DNA of 64,000 nucleotides from NCBI RefSeq assembly GCF_000702885.1, contig NZ_JNKO01000012.1, forward strand, positions 34,118 through 98,117, written 5' to 3'. Source of the stretch: Oribacterium sp. P6A1 (GTDB taxonomy: Bacteria > Bacillota > Clostridia > Lachnospirales > Lachnospiraceae). Numbering within the stretch: position 1 is the first letter of the stretch; each line of letters starts with the position of its first letter. The translations under genes were made by a program, and so were the position numbers. Below are positions 15,799 through 24,802 of the stretch, piece by piece. The notes beneath the pieces are model-generated. The model made no database searches. It was not told the DNA's origin and saw nothing but the letters and a program-made list of their open reading frames with translations.

Positions 15799-17952
15799 AT
15801 GAAACGGCTTTCGAAAATCCTATGTCTCATATTTGCATTGTGCATCATAAGCAGTATAACGCTGTTTTTTGCCTATGCTTATAATGGAAATAAAGAAACA
15901 GCACAGACTGAAGAAACAAAGGCTGAAGCTGTAACATCGGAAAAATCAGAAGTAAGGAAAACAAGCACCAAGGAAAAAACGGCTTCTCCCAGCGAACCTG
16001 CCAAAGCACAGGCTGAGTGGGATGTAATGCTCTATCTCTGCGGAACTGATCTGGAATCTGAAGGTGAAATGGCCACCAACAACCTTGAGATGATCAAAAA
16101 CACCATTCCCAACAGTTCGGTTAATGTTCTTATCCAGACAGGCGGCACAAAAGAATGGAAAGCAAAGGAACGCATAGGCCTAGACATTGCAACAGACAAA
16201 TTACAGCGCTGGAGCTATGGTGAAGATGGTTTCGTACTTGAGGATGAGCTGGAAAATGCCTCCATGTCCAAGTACACCACATTATCAGACTTTATCAGCT
16301 GGAGTGCAGAGAACTTCCCTGCCAAGAAGCATCTTCTCATAATCTGGGATCATGGCGGAGGAAGCTCAGCAGGTCTCATAGTGGACGAATTACATGACCA
16401 CTCAATCATGAGTCTTGAAGGGCTTGAAAGAGGCTTAAAGGATGCCGGCGTTCACTTTGATTTGTTCATGACAGATGCCTGCCTTATGGCATCACTTGAA
16501 ACTGCGCAGGCAATTAAGCCTTATGCAGACTATTTTATTGCATCAGAAGAAGTACTTCCGGGATACGGCAGCAACTACGCAGAGTGGCTTCAGTCTCTAT
16601 ATGATGAACCTGAGTGCGACGCACCGCGTCTTGGTGCCAATATCTGTAATGCGACCCAGATCATGTACGCTGAGATGGCAGATGACGGCAGTCTGAAAGG
16701 TCTTACATTCTCTACCATAGATCTAAGTAAGATAGGTCCTGTAGTTGAAGCTTTTGAAGCATATATGAAGGAAGTCATTGAACTGATTCAGGATCCTGCT
16801 GCCTTCGGTCAATATCTTAATGCTGTAAGCAAAACAGACAGATATAGTGATCGTGATATGTGGGATCTGTATGACCTGGCGAGAAGAGGCAGAAATGGCG
16901 GCATATCGAAAGAAACCGTTCTGAAGCTTGAGAATGCTGTTGATGATGCTGTAATGACCTGTGTTCGCGGTTCCTACCACCCGTATTCTCACGGATTATC
17001 TGCATTCATCACCTACAACGGAAAGACAGAAAAGCTTGATCGTTTTGCCAGAACCTGCAAGAATCCATGGCAGATGGCTTTCCTTGATGCTGTAAGTCTG
17101 AAATGGGATGCTCCGGAATGGGCTTGTGAAGTTGCCGGAGAGATACCTCAGCTTAAGCCGGAACTTTATACAGTAAAATTTGAGACCGAAAATTCCGAAG
17201 ATAACAGTCAGCATCTTATTCATATCTATTCCGGCATTGAAAGCGGCGGATCCATATGCTACGAAATCCAAAGCTTTGATGAAAATTTCCAGGAGTGGCA
17301 TGCTCTCGGACAGAGTGAAGATCTGAAGTTCCTGGGTTATTCCGACAATACTCTTACATATACTGCGGATTTCACAGGAAAATGGCCTGCAATAGGTGAC
17401 AAGTTCTTACATGTGATCACTAAGGATATTCAGGGGAATACTGTTCTTATGCAGGCATCTGTACGACTCCCTGAGTTCAATCCAAACAAGATAATGAAGC
17501 TCAGGATCCTGGCAGAGTATCCAGAAGGTCTCACAAACGATATCAATGATGAACCTGATACAGCAACCGAAGATGAACATATAGTGAGATATCAGTTGGC
17601 CGGAATTTGGGACGGTTACGATTCTTCAACCGGTCTCTCGGATAGAAATACTTTTTCCATGACCGATATTCTTGGAGCACAGATGGAAATATGCACTCCT
17701 GTATACAGTAATTTTTTGAAAAACATCGGTGATATGAGATACCAGGATCCGGTGGCGATAGACCTGAGTCTTGATGTTCAGGATACCGTGCTTCCGAAAG
17801 GTAAGTACAGAATGCGCTATTCTATCTCTGATATGCTGGACAGAACCTATACCACAGAATTTGTAAACTTCACATGGGACGGAAATAAAGCAGTGTTTGA
17901 AGCTCCTGTTGAAACCGAGGAAGAAACCGATTCAAAATTTTATCTCAGGTAA
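15799..17952 (+). CDS. Clostripain-family (C11) cysteine peptidase, secreted or anchored
   Basis: 717 residues. An N-terminal hydrophobic segment (ILCLIFALCIISSITLFFAY) serves as signal or anchor, followed by a Lys/Glu/Thr-rich linker to about residue 70. The peptidase domain opens with WDVMLYLCGTDLES, carries the catalytic histidine in LLIIWDHGGG (about residue 195) and the catalytic cysteine in FMTDACLMASLE (about residue 231), both in the classic clostripain arrangement. The region beyond residue 450 is a beta-rich extension without a named domain. AAAGGAG sits upstream of the start. The gene converges with cbiB, overlapping by 13 bp tail to tail, with no terminator visible between them. 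C11 enzymes prefer Arg at P1 and are often self-processed; specificity here is inferred. Confidence 0.9.
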   Translation: MKRLSKILCLIFALCIISSITLFFAYAYNGNKETAQTEETKAEAVTSEKSEVRKTSTKEKTASPSEPAKAQAEWDVMLYLCGTDLESEGEMATNNLEMIKNTIPNSSVNVLIQTGGTKEWKAKERIGLDIATDKLQRWSYGEDGFVLEDELENASMSKYTTLSDFISWSAENFPAKKHLLIIWDHGGGSSAGLIVDELHDHSIMSLEGLERGLKDAGVHFDLFMTDACLMASLETAQAIKPYADYFIASEEVLPGYGSNYAEWLQSLYDEPECDAPRLGANICNATQIMYAEMADDGSLKGLTFSTIDLSKIGPVVEAFEAYMKEVIELIQDPAAFGQYLNAVSKTDRYSDRDMWDLYDLARRGRNGGISKETVLKLENAVDDAVMTCVRGSYHPYSHGLSAFITYNGKTEKLDRFARTCKNPWQMAFLDAVSLKWDAPEWACEVAGEIPQLKPELYTVKFETENSEDNSQHLIHIYSGIESGGSICYEIQSFDENFQEWHALGQSEDLKFLGYSDNTLTYTADFTGKWPAIGDKFLHVITKDIQGNTVLMQASVRLPEFNPNKIMKLRILAEYPEGLTNDINDEPDTATEDEHIVRYQLAGIWDGYDSSTGLSDRNTFSMTDILGAQMEICTPVYSNFLKNIGDMRYQDPVAIDLSLDVQDTVLPKGKYRMRYSISDMLDRTYTTEFVNFTWDGNKAVFEAPVETEEETDSKFYLR

Positions 17953-18923
17953 AGGAATTTAATGATAAGTATCCCGACTATATAGATCATAAACACCGAA
18001 AGATACATCACCCTGTTTGCGGTCTCTATGTCTTTTGGCTCAATCTCACGAAGCTTATCTCCTATTTCGGATTTCTTCACAAGCTTTCCGAAGTACCATG
18101 CGTCACCTAAAAGAGTCACACCCAAAGCTCCGGACATGACTGCCTCAGTCTGTCCGGAGTTTGGGCTTGTGGACTTCTTTGCATCTCTCATCCAGATTTT
18201 AAAGGCATTCTTCCAGTTAAGATTCAAAAATGCTGCCGCAATGACCATAAAAAGCGCTGTCACTCTAGCCGGAATAAAATTCAAAACATCATCAAGTCTT
18301 GCAGCGGCTGTTCCGAAATATCGATATTTTTCGTTTTTATATCCTATCATGGAATCCATGGTATTTACTGCTTTATAAAACCAGCCGCCGGCAACTCCGA
18401 AAACCATCATAAAAAGAAGGGGTGCCACAACACCGTCGGAGGCATTTTCAGCCACCGTCTCCACTGCGGCCTTTGCGATTCCCGATTCATTAAGACGCTT
18501 TGTGTCTCTTCCGACTATCATGGAAACCGCTTCTCTTGCGCCCTTTATATCCTTTCTCTGAAGCGCCCTGAACACCTTCATTGATTCAACCTTCAGCTGT
18601 TTCATGGCAAGCATCTGATAGGCAAGAAATGCACTTAGGGCCCATGATATGGTCTCACCGAACATTCGGCTGATATAAATGACCACAAGAGGTATCATTG
18701 TAAATACCAAAAGCATTATCACCACAAGTATCCCTCCGGCTATCCGCTTCTTTACCTTGTCTTCCTCTGCAGCTTCAGAAATGTTAAGCACTTTTCTGAG
18801 AAAACTATCCAGCCACTCTATCGCCCGTCCCATGGCCATAACCGGATGAAACCAGTTGTGGGGGTCTCCGAAAACCAGATCAAGTATCAGTGCCATGATA
18901 AGTATCATTATTCTTTCGTACAT
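17940..18923 (-). CDS. cbiB: Adenosylcobinamide-phosphate synthase (CbiB)
   Basis: Integral membrane enzyme that couples adenosylcobyric acid to aminopropanol phosphate. 327 residues with about six hydrophobic segments. Family motifs: LDLVFGDPHNWFHPVMAMG (residues 15-33), the DTKRLNE/ETVAENASDGVVAPL region, WFYKAVNTMDSMIGYKNEKY, ARLDDVLNFIPAR, and SPNSGQTEAVMSGALGV with GDAWYFG. AGGATGACAAA precedes the start. It is 4 bp downstream of the cobC-like gene, and the stop overlaps the end of the convergent clostripain gene. The encoded enzyme uses the product of the cobD decarboxylase at 5756-7012. Confidence 0.95.
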   Translation of the reverse strand: MYERIMILIMALILDLVFGDPHNWFHPVMAMGRAIEWLDSFLRKVLNISEAAEEDKVKKRIAGGILVVIMLLVFTMIPLVVIYISRMFGETISWALSAFLAYQMLAMKQLKVESMKVFRALQRKDIKGAREAVSMIVGRDTKRLNESGIAKAAVETVAENASDGVVAPLLFMMVFGVAGGWFYKAVNTMDSMIGYKNEKYRYFGTAAARLDDVLNFIPARVTALFMVIAAAFLNLNWKNAFKIWMRDAKKSTSPNSGQTEAVMSGALGVTLLGDAWYFGKLVKKSEIGDKLREIEPKDIETANRVMYLSVFMIYIVGILIIKFLYLR

Positions 18924-18927
18924 TTTG

Positions 18928-19575
18928 TCATCCTATCTTTTTTATGTTTATTATTTTCAAGTCGCCATGCTGATCAACTGTGATGTCCGTTTCATATCCC
19001 TGTCCGGGCTTCAGACTCCATTCGAAGTAGTCCCTGTGAGGCTCTGAGAATCTATCCAGAAGTGCCATGACAGTGCCGCCGTGTACCACAAAGATCAGTG
19101 TACTGCTTTTTCTTTTTGATAAAAGATAATCCGATACGATACTGTTAAATCCACGGACAACTCTCTCAATAAACTCTGCTTTTGATTCACCTCCGGGAAA
19201 TGCCGTTTCACCGTTGCTGTCAATATATCTCTGATAAGCCTCTCTGTGATCCGGATCCGGATCTTCATTTATCTCATGATAAGTCTTGTACTCAAAAGCT
19301 CCAAAATCCATCTCCCGGAAATTATCGATTATTTCATACCGGCCTTGTGAAATCATCTCAGGAAATAGACATTCTGCAGTTTCCATGCACCGACCCATAG
19401 GACTGATATAGATTTTCGAATTTTGATTGCCTTCCCTACAGTTCCCAAAGTATTTTTCAACCGATGGCCGAAGTCGCTCTTTCTCGGATGGAAGAATCGA
19501 TTCGTCAGTTGCCCCTACATATCTATGTTCCTGATTACCTTTTGTCATGCCATGCCTTATAAGAAACAGTTTCAT
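18928..19575 (-). CDS. cobC: Histidine-phosphatase-family protein, probable alpha-ribazole phosphatase (CobC)
   Basis: 215 residues, phosphoglycerate-mutase-like fold. The phosphohistidine motif LIRHGMTKGN (residues 5-14) and the second arginine in YISPMGRCMETAE are clear; the acidic motif is FREMDFGAFEY and the second histidine is in VVHGGTVMALL. In this context, 4 bp upstream of cbiB, dephosphorylation of alpha-ribazole 5'-phosphate or adenosylcobalamin 5'-phosphate is the natural role. GGAG lies 6 bases upstream of ATG 19575. A second family member is encoded at 47051-47599; which one is the true CobC cannot be told from sequence. Confidence 0.85.
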   Translation of the reverse strand: MKLFLIRHGMTKGNQEHRYVGATDESILPSEKERLRPSVEKYFGNCREGNQNSKIYISPMGRCMETAECLFPEMISQGRYEIIDNFREMDFGAFEYKTYHEINEDPDPDHREAYQRYIDSNGETAFPGGESKAEFIERVVRGFNSIVSDYLLSKRKSSTLIFVVHGGTVMALLDRFSEPHRDYFEWSLKPGQGYETDITVDQHGDLKIINIKKIG

Positions 19576-19590
19576 CAGTATCTCCAGGGG

Positions 19591-20358
19591 TTATATTATA
19601 TGTTCCGTCACTATTTTTACAGCAAGAAGGCCAAGGACCGCAATGATGGAAGGACGAACCACTTTGATTCCGTTCTTCATTACGAGGCCTGAACCAATGT
19701 AATTTCCCGCCATATTACAGAGCGCACATGGAAGCCCGACTGCAAAAAGTACCTGGCCGTGAAGGATAAATATCACAAGCGAGGTGATATTCGTTGTCAG
19801 ATTAATAGCCTTTGTCTGACCGTTTGCAGTTTTCACTCCAAGCTTTGCAAAAACTGTAAATGCAATAATAAGAAATGTTCCTGTACCGGGACCGTAAACT
19901 CCATCATAAAAACCGATTATAAGCGCTGCAAGAACAGCTGTTACATAAGTCTTTTTGTCATGTACCACCTCAGTGCTTCCGTTATCCTTAAAGATCTTTC
20001 TGTTTAGAACTACAAATGCAGTCACCGGAAGGACAACAACAAGTATATAAACAAGCACTTTTTCAGGTATCACAAGGCTAAGCCTTGCTCCGACGGATGA
20101 ACCTATTATGGCGGCGATTATGGAAGGAACAGCTATACCCCAGTTTATGAGCCCTTCCTTTATAAATCTAACCGTGGATACAGTGGTTCCGCAGGCACTG
20201 GACAGTTTGTTAGTGGCGATGGCTGTATGAACAGGCAATCCTGCAAGTAAATATGCCGGAAGTGAGATAAGTCCTCCGCCCCCTCCTATTGAGTCAACAA
20301 GCCCTGCAAGAAATAGCAGTGGACAGCATATAAGATATGTGAGTGCGGTTATAGTCAT
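19591..20358 (-). CDS. TauE/SafE-family membrane permease
   Basis: 255 residues from ATG 20358, which has GAGAGG upstream; an earlier in-frame ATG at 20376 lacks a site. Seven to eight hydrophobic segments. Family hallmarks: the glycine-rich first helix LAGLVDSIGGGGGLISLPAYL, AIATNKLSSACGT, and the repeat-like second half FYDGVYGPGTGTFLII with NGQTKAINLTTNITSL. Members export or import small anions such as sulfite or sulfoacetate. It lies inside the cobalamin operon between cobC and a short cobU, so a role in cobalt or precursor movement has to be considered, but nothing in the sequence proves it. Confidence 0.85.
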   Translation of the reverse strand: MTITALTYLICCPLLFLAGLVDSIGGGGGLISLPAYLLAGLPVHTAIATNKLSSACGTTVSTVRFIKEGLINWGIAVPSIIAAIIGSSVGARLSLVIPEKVLVYILVVVLPVTAFVVLNRKIFKDNGSTEVVHDKKTYVTAVLAALIIGFYDGVYGPGTGTFLIIAFTVFAKLGVKTANGQTKAINLTTNITSLVIFILHGQVLFAVGLPCALCNMAGNYIGSGLVMKNGIKVVRPSIIAVLGLLAVKIVTEHII

Positions 20359-20436
20359 GATTCTGTTACCTCTCATTCATATAAGATTATCTCAGTGTAT
20401 ATCTTTTTCCAAAAAACTCAATATGAGGTAGTTATC

Positions 20437-20847
20437 TTATTTCAACCTCTGTGGAATTCCCGCTATCAACCTGTAAACTCTGTCCGCTTTCTTTGCAAAA
20501 AGACAGCTCACCCTTCCAACCGACTCACGCCATGCACGCTCATCCTTATTCATGGGCACAACTCCGGATCCAACCTCATTCATGATGATAACAAGCTCCT
20601 TTGTGATTCGTTCCGGATTACTGTTTCCAAAATATGCTCCGGAAACATCGTCTTCATTAGTTCCTGATTCTGTATCATCCCCTGCAATGCTTTCAAGCCA
20701 CTTCTCTGCTTCGGATAAAGGCTCTTTACCTTCTTTCATTTCCCGACGAACCCGCTCTTCATAATGATCTATCACTTCTGCATCAGGAAATTCATTCCTG
20801 CAAAAATCATGCTTTCCCTGACATATTCCGCCTATAATAAGGATCAT
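20437..20847 (-). CDS. cobU: Short CobU-type adenosylcobinamide kinase/guanylyltransferase
   Basis: 136 residues from ATG 20847, preceded by GGAGGAGAA; a longer frame to 20889 is unlikely. The N-terminus has a glycine-rich loop GGICQGKHDFC that is an altered version of the CobU P-loop, and the C-terminus carries the strongest CobU block: VIIMNEVGSGVVPMNKDE, then RAWRESVGRVS and VYRLIAGIPQRLK. The central HR/guanylate part of full-length CobU is missing and replaced by a short acidic stretch. Small CobU versions like this are, from memory, common in Lachnospiraceae. A longer homologue is encoded at 22699-23367, so one copy may be specialised or only one active. Confidence 0.75.
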   Translation of the reverse strand: MILIIGGICQGKHDFCRNEFPDAEVIDHYEERVRREMKEGKEPLSEAEKWLESIAGDDTESGTNEDDVSGAYFGNSNPERITKELVIIMNEVGSGVVPMNKDERAWRESVGRVSCLFAKKADRVYRLIAGIPQRLK

Positions 20848-20947
20848 TTCTCCTCCATATTCCTTGAAAGTACAGGTTTCAGAACACAATTAAGAACACT
20901 ATGTTCCAAAAACATGTATCACAGCACATAGCCCCCTTGAAGGAGAA

Positions 20948-21694
20948 CTAACCGCCAATCATCACTCCGACATTTCCATGAAGTATTATTCTCAAAATGC
21001 CGCAGACAATAAGATGCGCAGGATAATAAATATAAAACAGATATTTCATATTCCTCATCTTCCCACGCTCACCATTATAGGATTTCAAAAGCGGAATAGT
21101 GAGACATACGAAAAGCTGGATCATACCGTAAACCGGATTGATAAAAACCGCATAAACTATGGCATAAACAAGAACCCACAGCATGACCATTGTCATTTGC
21201 TTTTTGAAGTTTCCACGGTTTGCTCCGATATATATAACTGCAAGTACCGCAATACTGCTCCAGTCTGCACAAAATGCAAGGATGGTCAAAAGCAGGATTA
21301 TAAGTGTTTTCTGCCACTGCTTAAATCCCTCATGATCAGACACCCACAACCCGATCAATCCTAAAAATAAAGGCCATATCACACTGGTCTGATTGAAAAC
21401 ACCTGTCTGAAAAGGAATAAACGGAATTCCAAAGGCAAAGTTATAGGCAAAATGACCTACAACCGCAAAAATCAAAAGTCTCATTCCATATTTCTTAAGA
21501 TCATGCGTATGATGATATCCCTCCGCAACCATAAACCAGAAAACAGGCGCCGCCAGTCTTCCGATTATATGAAGTAAAATAATCCACCAGTCCGTTGGAT
21601 ACCCCGGCCATATTACCGAAGTCAGATGATCGATGGTCATCGCAAATATTGCGATCATTTTAAGCTGATTACCGCTAAGTCCTTTTGTCCTCAT
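20948..21694 (-). CDS. TraX-family membrane protein
   Basis: 248 residues from ATG 21694 (GAGGGG 9 bases upstream); an in-frame GTG at 21724 is less likely. Hydrophobic throughout, with about eight segments. TraX family features: LSGNQLKMIAIFAMTIDHL at the N-terminus, IGRLAAPVFWFMVAEGYHHT, LIFAVVGHFAYNF and the C-terminal FYIYYPAHLIV. TraX proteins acetylate or otherwise modify an N-terminus in F-pilin systems; in Firmicutes the family is widespread and uncharacterised. Its leader contains a copy of the 47-bp element (21726-21772) also found before three unrelated genes. It interrupts the cobalamin gene order. Confidence 0.85.
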   Translation of the reverse strand: MRTKGLSGNQLKMIAIFAMTIDHLTSVIWPGYPTDWWIILLHIIGRLAAPVFWFMVAEGYHHTHDLKKYGMRLLIFAVVGHFAYNFAFGIPFIPFQTGVFNQTSVIWPLFLGLIGLWVSDHEGFKQWQKTLIILLLTILAFCADWSSIAVLAVIYIGANRGNFKKQMTMVMLWVLVYAIVYAVFINPVYGMIQLFVCLTIPLLKSYNGERGKMRNMKYLFYIYYPAHLIVCGILRIILHGNVGVMIGG

Positions 21695-21725
21695 AAATAA
21701 TATCCCCTCATCTCCTGTTGTCACT

Positions 21726-21772
21726 GTTTTTTAGCCGTTATTTCAGCCATACAGATGTAGATCTAATCAATT
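21726..21772 (-). promoter_or_regulatory. Leader element E, copy 3 (before traX-like gene)
   Basis: Minus-strand sequence GATTAGATCTACATCTG, then ATGGC, then TGAAATAACGGCTAAAAAAC, 31 bp upstream of the start codon. It matches copies at 33583, 35006, 36530 and 43082. Orientation is the same as the gene it precedes. Confidence 0.6.
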
Positions 21773-21809
21773 CTGCACTTAATGCATCAGATCTTTCGTT
21801 GTTTCCGTT

Positions 21810-22598
21810 CTAAGGAAACACCTTCATTTCAAGTATTTTTGTTATCAGTATATTTGCCAATAAAATCAAAAACTCGCAGTTACAGAGAAAATATCCGCAA
21901 AGGTCTCCTGTTGTTCCTCCGAACTCAGGAACAATCCTGTACCTGTATCTCAAAAATGATACTGCTGCCGCCGCCAATGTCACTGCCGGATACACAAGCT
22001 CTATCTTCCCAAATATGAAAAACGAAAACATGCAGACCACCGTCAATATAAGCTCTGCTATAATAACATTTTTTACTTTCCTGTCAGCATTCTCCGAAAA
22101 GGTACTTACCATGCCATCCTTCTTAGCCTTTGGAAAGCACACTACACTAATCCCGCTTAACTCTCTTGAAATAACAAAACCAAAACACACAGAAAGCAGC
22201 GCCTCTATGTCCATCTCAGTTGCCAGTGAATATCCCCCAAGGATATACATTACCCCATAAATGACAGCGAAGGCTCCTATATGTGGATCCTTCAATATGG
22301 AAAGCTTCTTCTCCCTGTCGCCATAACTGTGAAGGGCATCTTCTGTATCAAAAAGACCATCCAGATGGATCCCGCCGGTTACCATAATGGGAACCAGCAT
22401 CAGAAAAAATGCCGTAATCATGTTATAAGTTTGAAGCTTCAAGGCCACCCACCATACGAAAAGCTCTGCTATTGCAACAACTGCACCCACCATGGGAAAA
22501 AAGCACATGGCGTATTTCATGCTTTTTTCATTCCAGTCTGCCTTCGGCATGGGAAGTCTTGAATATGTGGAAAAAGCGATAATGAAGGAATCTATCAT
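21810..22598 (-). CDS. cobS: Adenosylcobinamide-GDP ribazoletransferase (CobS)
   Basis: Membrane enzyme joining adenosylcobinamide-GDP with alpha-ribazole (phosphate) to give adenosylcobalamin (phosphate). 262 residues with six or so hydrophobic segments. Family motifs: FSTYSRLPMP (residues 9-18), FFPMVGAVVAI, the metal/substrate motif GGIHLDGLFDTEDAL (about 76-90), and near the end GGTTGDLCGYFL. GGGAG lies 9 bases before ATG 22598. Encoded between the traX-like gene and cobU, separated from the latter by a hairpin repeat (22627-22686). Confidence 0.95.
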   Translation of the reverse strand: MIDSFIIAFSTYSRLPMPKADWNEKSMKYAMCFFPMVGAVVAIAELFVWWVALKLQTYNMITAFFLMLVPIMVTGGIHLDGLFDTEDALHSYGDREKKLSILKDPHIGAFAVIYGVMYILGGYSLATEMDIEALLSVCFGFVISRELSGISVVCFPKAKKDGMVSTFSENADRKVKNVIIAELILTVVCMFSFFIFGKIELVYPAVTLAAAAVSFLRYRYRIVPEFGGTTGDLCGYFLCNCEFLILLANILITKILEMKVFP

Positions 22599-22626
22599 AT
22601 AGTTATTCTCCCTTTAATGAACTGTT

Positions 22627-22686
22627 CCGAATATCAGAAAGGCTGATGCTCTATAGTGCAGGTTCCTCTGTTACCTGTCGCCAGAC
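22627..22686 (-). repeat. Two-hairpin repeat, diverged copy C
   Basis: Begins 13 bp past the cobU stop on the minus strand. GTCTGGCGACAGGT...AGGAACCTG matches the first half of copies A and B, with the stem CAGGT/ACCTG kept, then ATCAG/CTGAT as a shortened second stem. About 60 bp. No T-tract. Confidence 0.5.
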
Positions 22687-22698
22687 TCACGATCGATT

Positions 22699-23367
22699 TC
22701 ACTTCACTGCCACCGGAATGCCAGCCACCACCTCATAAACCTTATCAGCATCCTTAGCTATCTCACGATTTATCATGGACAGCTCTCTCAGAAATCCCGA
22801 GGTTTCCTCCGGATACCGGATTCCGTCGCAGTACAGCTCATTGCTGACAACGATAAGGGCTTTAACACTGGCTGAAAGCTCTTTCAGAGGTGCCACGATT
22901 TCATGAGGATGACCATCAGTCTGATAACACTCATTGGCGTAAAGATTTGTCAGATCTTCGAGAAGAACCACCACATCCTTCACTCCGGCATACTCCTGAT
23001 CCGAGCTGTCTCCACTCTCAAGTCCTTGCTCTGTATTGATGTCCTTCTTCACCCTGCCAGAGCACTGTTTCTGTGCTTCAGCTCTCAGATTCTGTTCTCG
23101 AAACGGTGAGCAGTCTGTTTCATCCGTATGAGCTTTTATTTCATCTAAAATCTTCGATATCTCAAAAGGCCTCTCTATAGTAACAAATCCCTTACCTGCC
23201 CGTAAACTTCTATGCCTTTCTATCCGCTTTTTGGTTTCCCCATCATCATAGGGATACATGGTGGCAATGTAAAACAGCTGTCCCGAATTATCCTTTAAAG
23301 ACAGTGCCAGAGATTCCGCATATTCAGATTTTCCCGATCCGGCACCTCCCGTCACCAGAAAGTACAT
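22699..23367 (-). CDS. cobU: Adenosylcobinamide kinase/guanylyltransferase (CobU), long form
   Basis: 223 residues from ATG 23367 with GGGGGAGG four bases upstream. P-loop GGAGSGKSEYAES (residues 7-19), YIATMYPYDDGETKKRI, RHRSLRAG with the conserved HR...R, TIERPFEI, VVLLEDLTNLYANE (Walker B region) and the C-terminal VVSNELYCDG...VYEVVAGIPVAVK. It phosphorylates adenosylcobinamide and then transfers GMP to it. Compared with typical CobU (about 180 residues) it has an extra charged segment of about 40 residues at 95-135. Position next to cobS fits the nucleotide-loop pathway. A short homologue lies at 20437-20847. Confidence 0.92.
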   Translation of the reverse strand: MYFLVTGGAGSGKSEYAESLALSLKDNSGQLFYIATMYPYDDGETKKRIERHRSLRAGKGFVTIERPFEISKILDEIKAHTDETDCSPFREQNLRAEAQKQCSGRVKKDINTEQGLESGDSSDQEYAGVKDVVVLLEDLTNLYANECYQTDGHPHEIVAPLKELSASVKALIVVSNELYCDGIRYPEETSGFLRELSMINREIAKDADKVYEVVAGIPVAVK

Positions 23368-23558
23368 AGAGCCTCCCCCTGTTTTTTGATTTATACCCAT
23401 AAACTAAATTAACTGCCCCCTGAATGAATTTTTAGCGGGCAGTTCCCGTTATATACTGTACCCATAACAGTAGACATGAAAGTTTTTAGGCACCCACAGT
23501 AATGGACACATTATGATTTCAGTCATTGGAAAAAGATTACAGTTGTGCGGATCGACAA

Positions 23559-24788
23559 TTATAACATAAATTCCGTGTCATTTGAGAACCCATCATCATA
23601 CACCGATTTAAGATACAGTCCCACAAAGGCTGATTTCTCTGTTATCTCCCTGTAAGCTTCATCATCCCATTCTATGGTGTCTCTCCTGCCGGAAAAGTAA
23701 GCAGCATTCACTTTAGAAAAAAACTCACATGCACTTTCACCCGGTTCTTTGATGCTTCTCTTAAGCATCCTGGTTGAAGTGTCTTTAAAAAATCCCTCAA
23801 CTTCCTGAGAGTGTTCAAAAGCAAGCTCCTCGGTATGGTAGCTTTCAGAATCTTTCTTCAGTTCTATCACTCCAAACTGACATGGAGATACCATGAGAGA
23901 AGATGTTGCAATATCCTTTATTCCCTCTTCTTCCGCAACATGCTGTATATGCATGTGACCGCTTAAATTGTATCTGACACCGTATTCCTGATACAGCTTA
24001 AGCAGTCTTTCGTTCTGTCCCATTACGAAGCCATCCGTGAACATCGGGTTATGGGCTGTCAGATTCTGATGGCTTACGGCTATAACCTGCATGTTCTTCG
24101 CCTTTGCATCTTTAAGCTGCTCAGAAACCCATGCCAATGTCTCATCCGTGCATTTCCCTGGTGCACTATCTGTATTGACATCCACAAGAATAAGCCTTAA
24201 TTCAGGGCTGACATCATATGTGTAGCTTAGGGAAGCACTGTCTCTTTCCTTTGCCTCCCGGTAGCCGAAATCACCATAAATCTGTGCAAATGCTTCGGCA
24301 GAAACATTGTCAACCAGGGTATAACCATCACCCTCGAAACATGCCGCAGTACGACTGTAGAGATCATGATTTCCCGGTATGACCAAAACTCTGACTCCTG
24401 TATCTTCGATTTTTTTAAGCTTTGCCGCCAGTCCTTCATGGCTTGCCTTTGCTCCGTTGAAGGTCAAATCTCCGGATATGATAAGGACATCCGGCTTCAG
24501 TTCATTCATCCTGTCCACAAAGGCATCTGTGATCTCTTCGCAGTACTGCATGGCTTTTCCGTCTGCATTCTCTATAAGTTCCGTAAAATACGCCCCGCCA
24601 TCCGTAAGTTCCGGCGCTATATAATGAATATCCGACGCAACACATATGATAAGCTCTTTTGGAGGGGTTGCAGCTTCGGAACTATCTTCGGAAATCCCGG
24701 AGGCCGGCATATTTTTCCATATGAAAATGATCATCAGTATAGCCATAAAAAGCGGTATTAATATAATCCCTTTCTTCTTCATCTCCAT
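23559..24788 (-). CDS. Membrane-anchored calcineurin-like metallophosphoesterase
   Basis: 409 residues from ATG 24788 (GGGAG upstream); a GTG at 24803 in frame overlaps the stop of the cbiA-cobT gene. One N-terminal hydrophobic anchor (IILIPLFMAILMIIFIW), then a metallophosphoesterase domain: CVASDIHY, LIISGDLTFNG, VIPGNHDL, VSHQNL and the final SGHMHIQH, which together are the five metal-binding motifs. The active site would face the outside. The gene is encoded directly behind cbiA-cobT in the same orientation, with a 15-bp spacing; a corrinoid-related substrate is possible but unsupported. The C-terminal 100 residues have no recognised domain. Confidence 0.88.
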   Translation of the reverse strand: MEMKKKGIILIPLFMAILMIIFIWKNMPASGISEDSSEAATPPKELIICVASDIHYIAPELTDGGAYFTELIENADGKAMQYCEEITDAFVDRMNELKPDVLIISGDLTFNGAKASHEGLAAKLKKIEDTGVRVLVIPGNHDLYSRTAACFEGDGYTLVDNVSAEAFAQIYGDFGYREAKERDSASLSYTYDVSPELRLILVDVNTDSAPGKCTDETLAWVSEQLKDAKAKNMQVIAVSHQNLTAHNPMFTDGFVMGQNERLLKLYQEYGVRYNLSGHMHIQHVAEEEGIKDIATSSLMVSPCQFGVIELKKDSESYHTEELAFEHSQEVEGFFKDTSTRMLKRSIKEPGESACEFFSKVNAAYFSGRRDTIEWDDEAYREITEKSAFVGLYLKSVYDDGFSNDTEFML

Positions 24789-24802
24789 AATCTCGACTCC
24801 CA

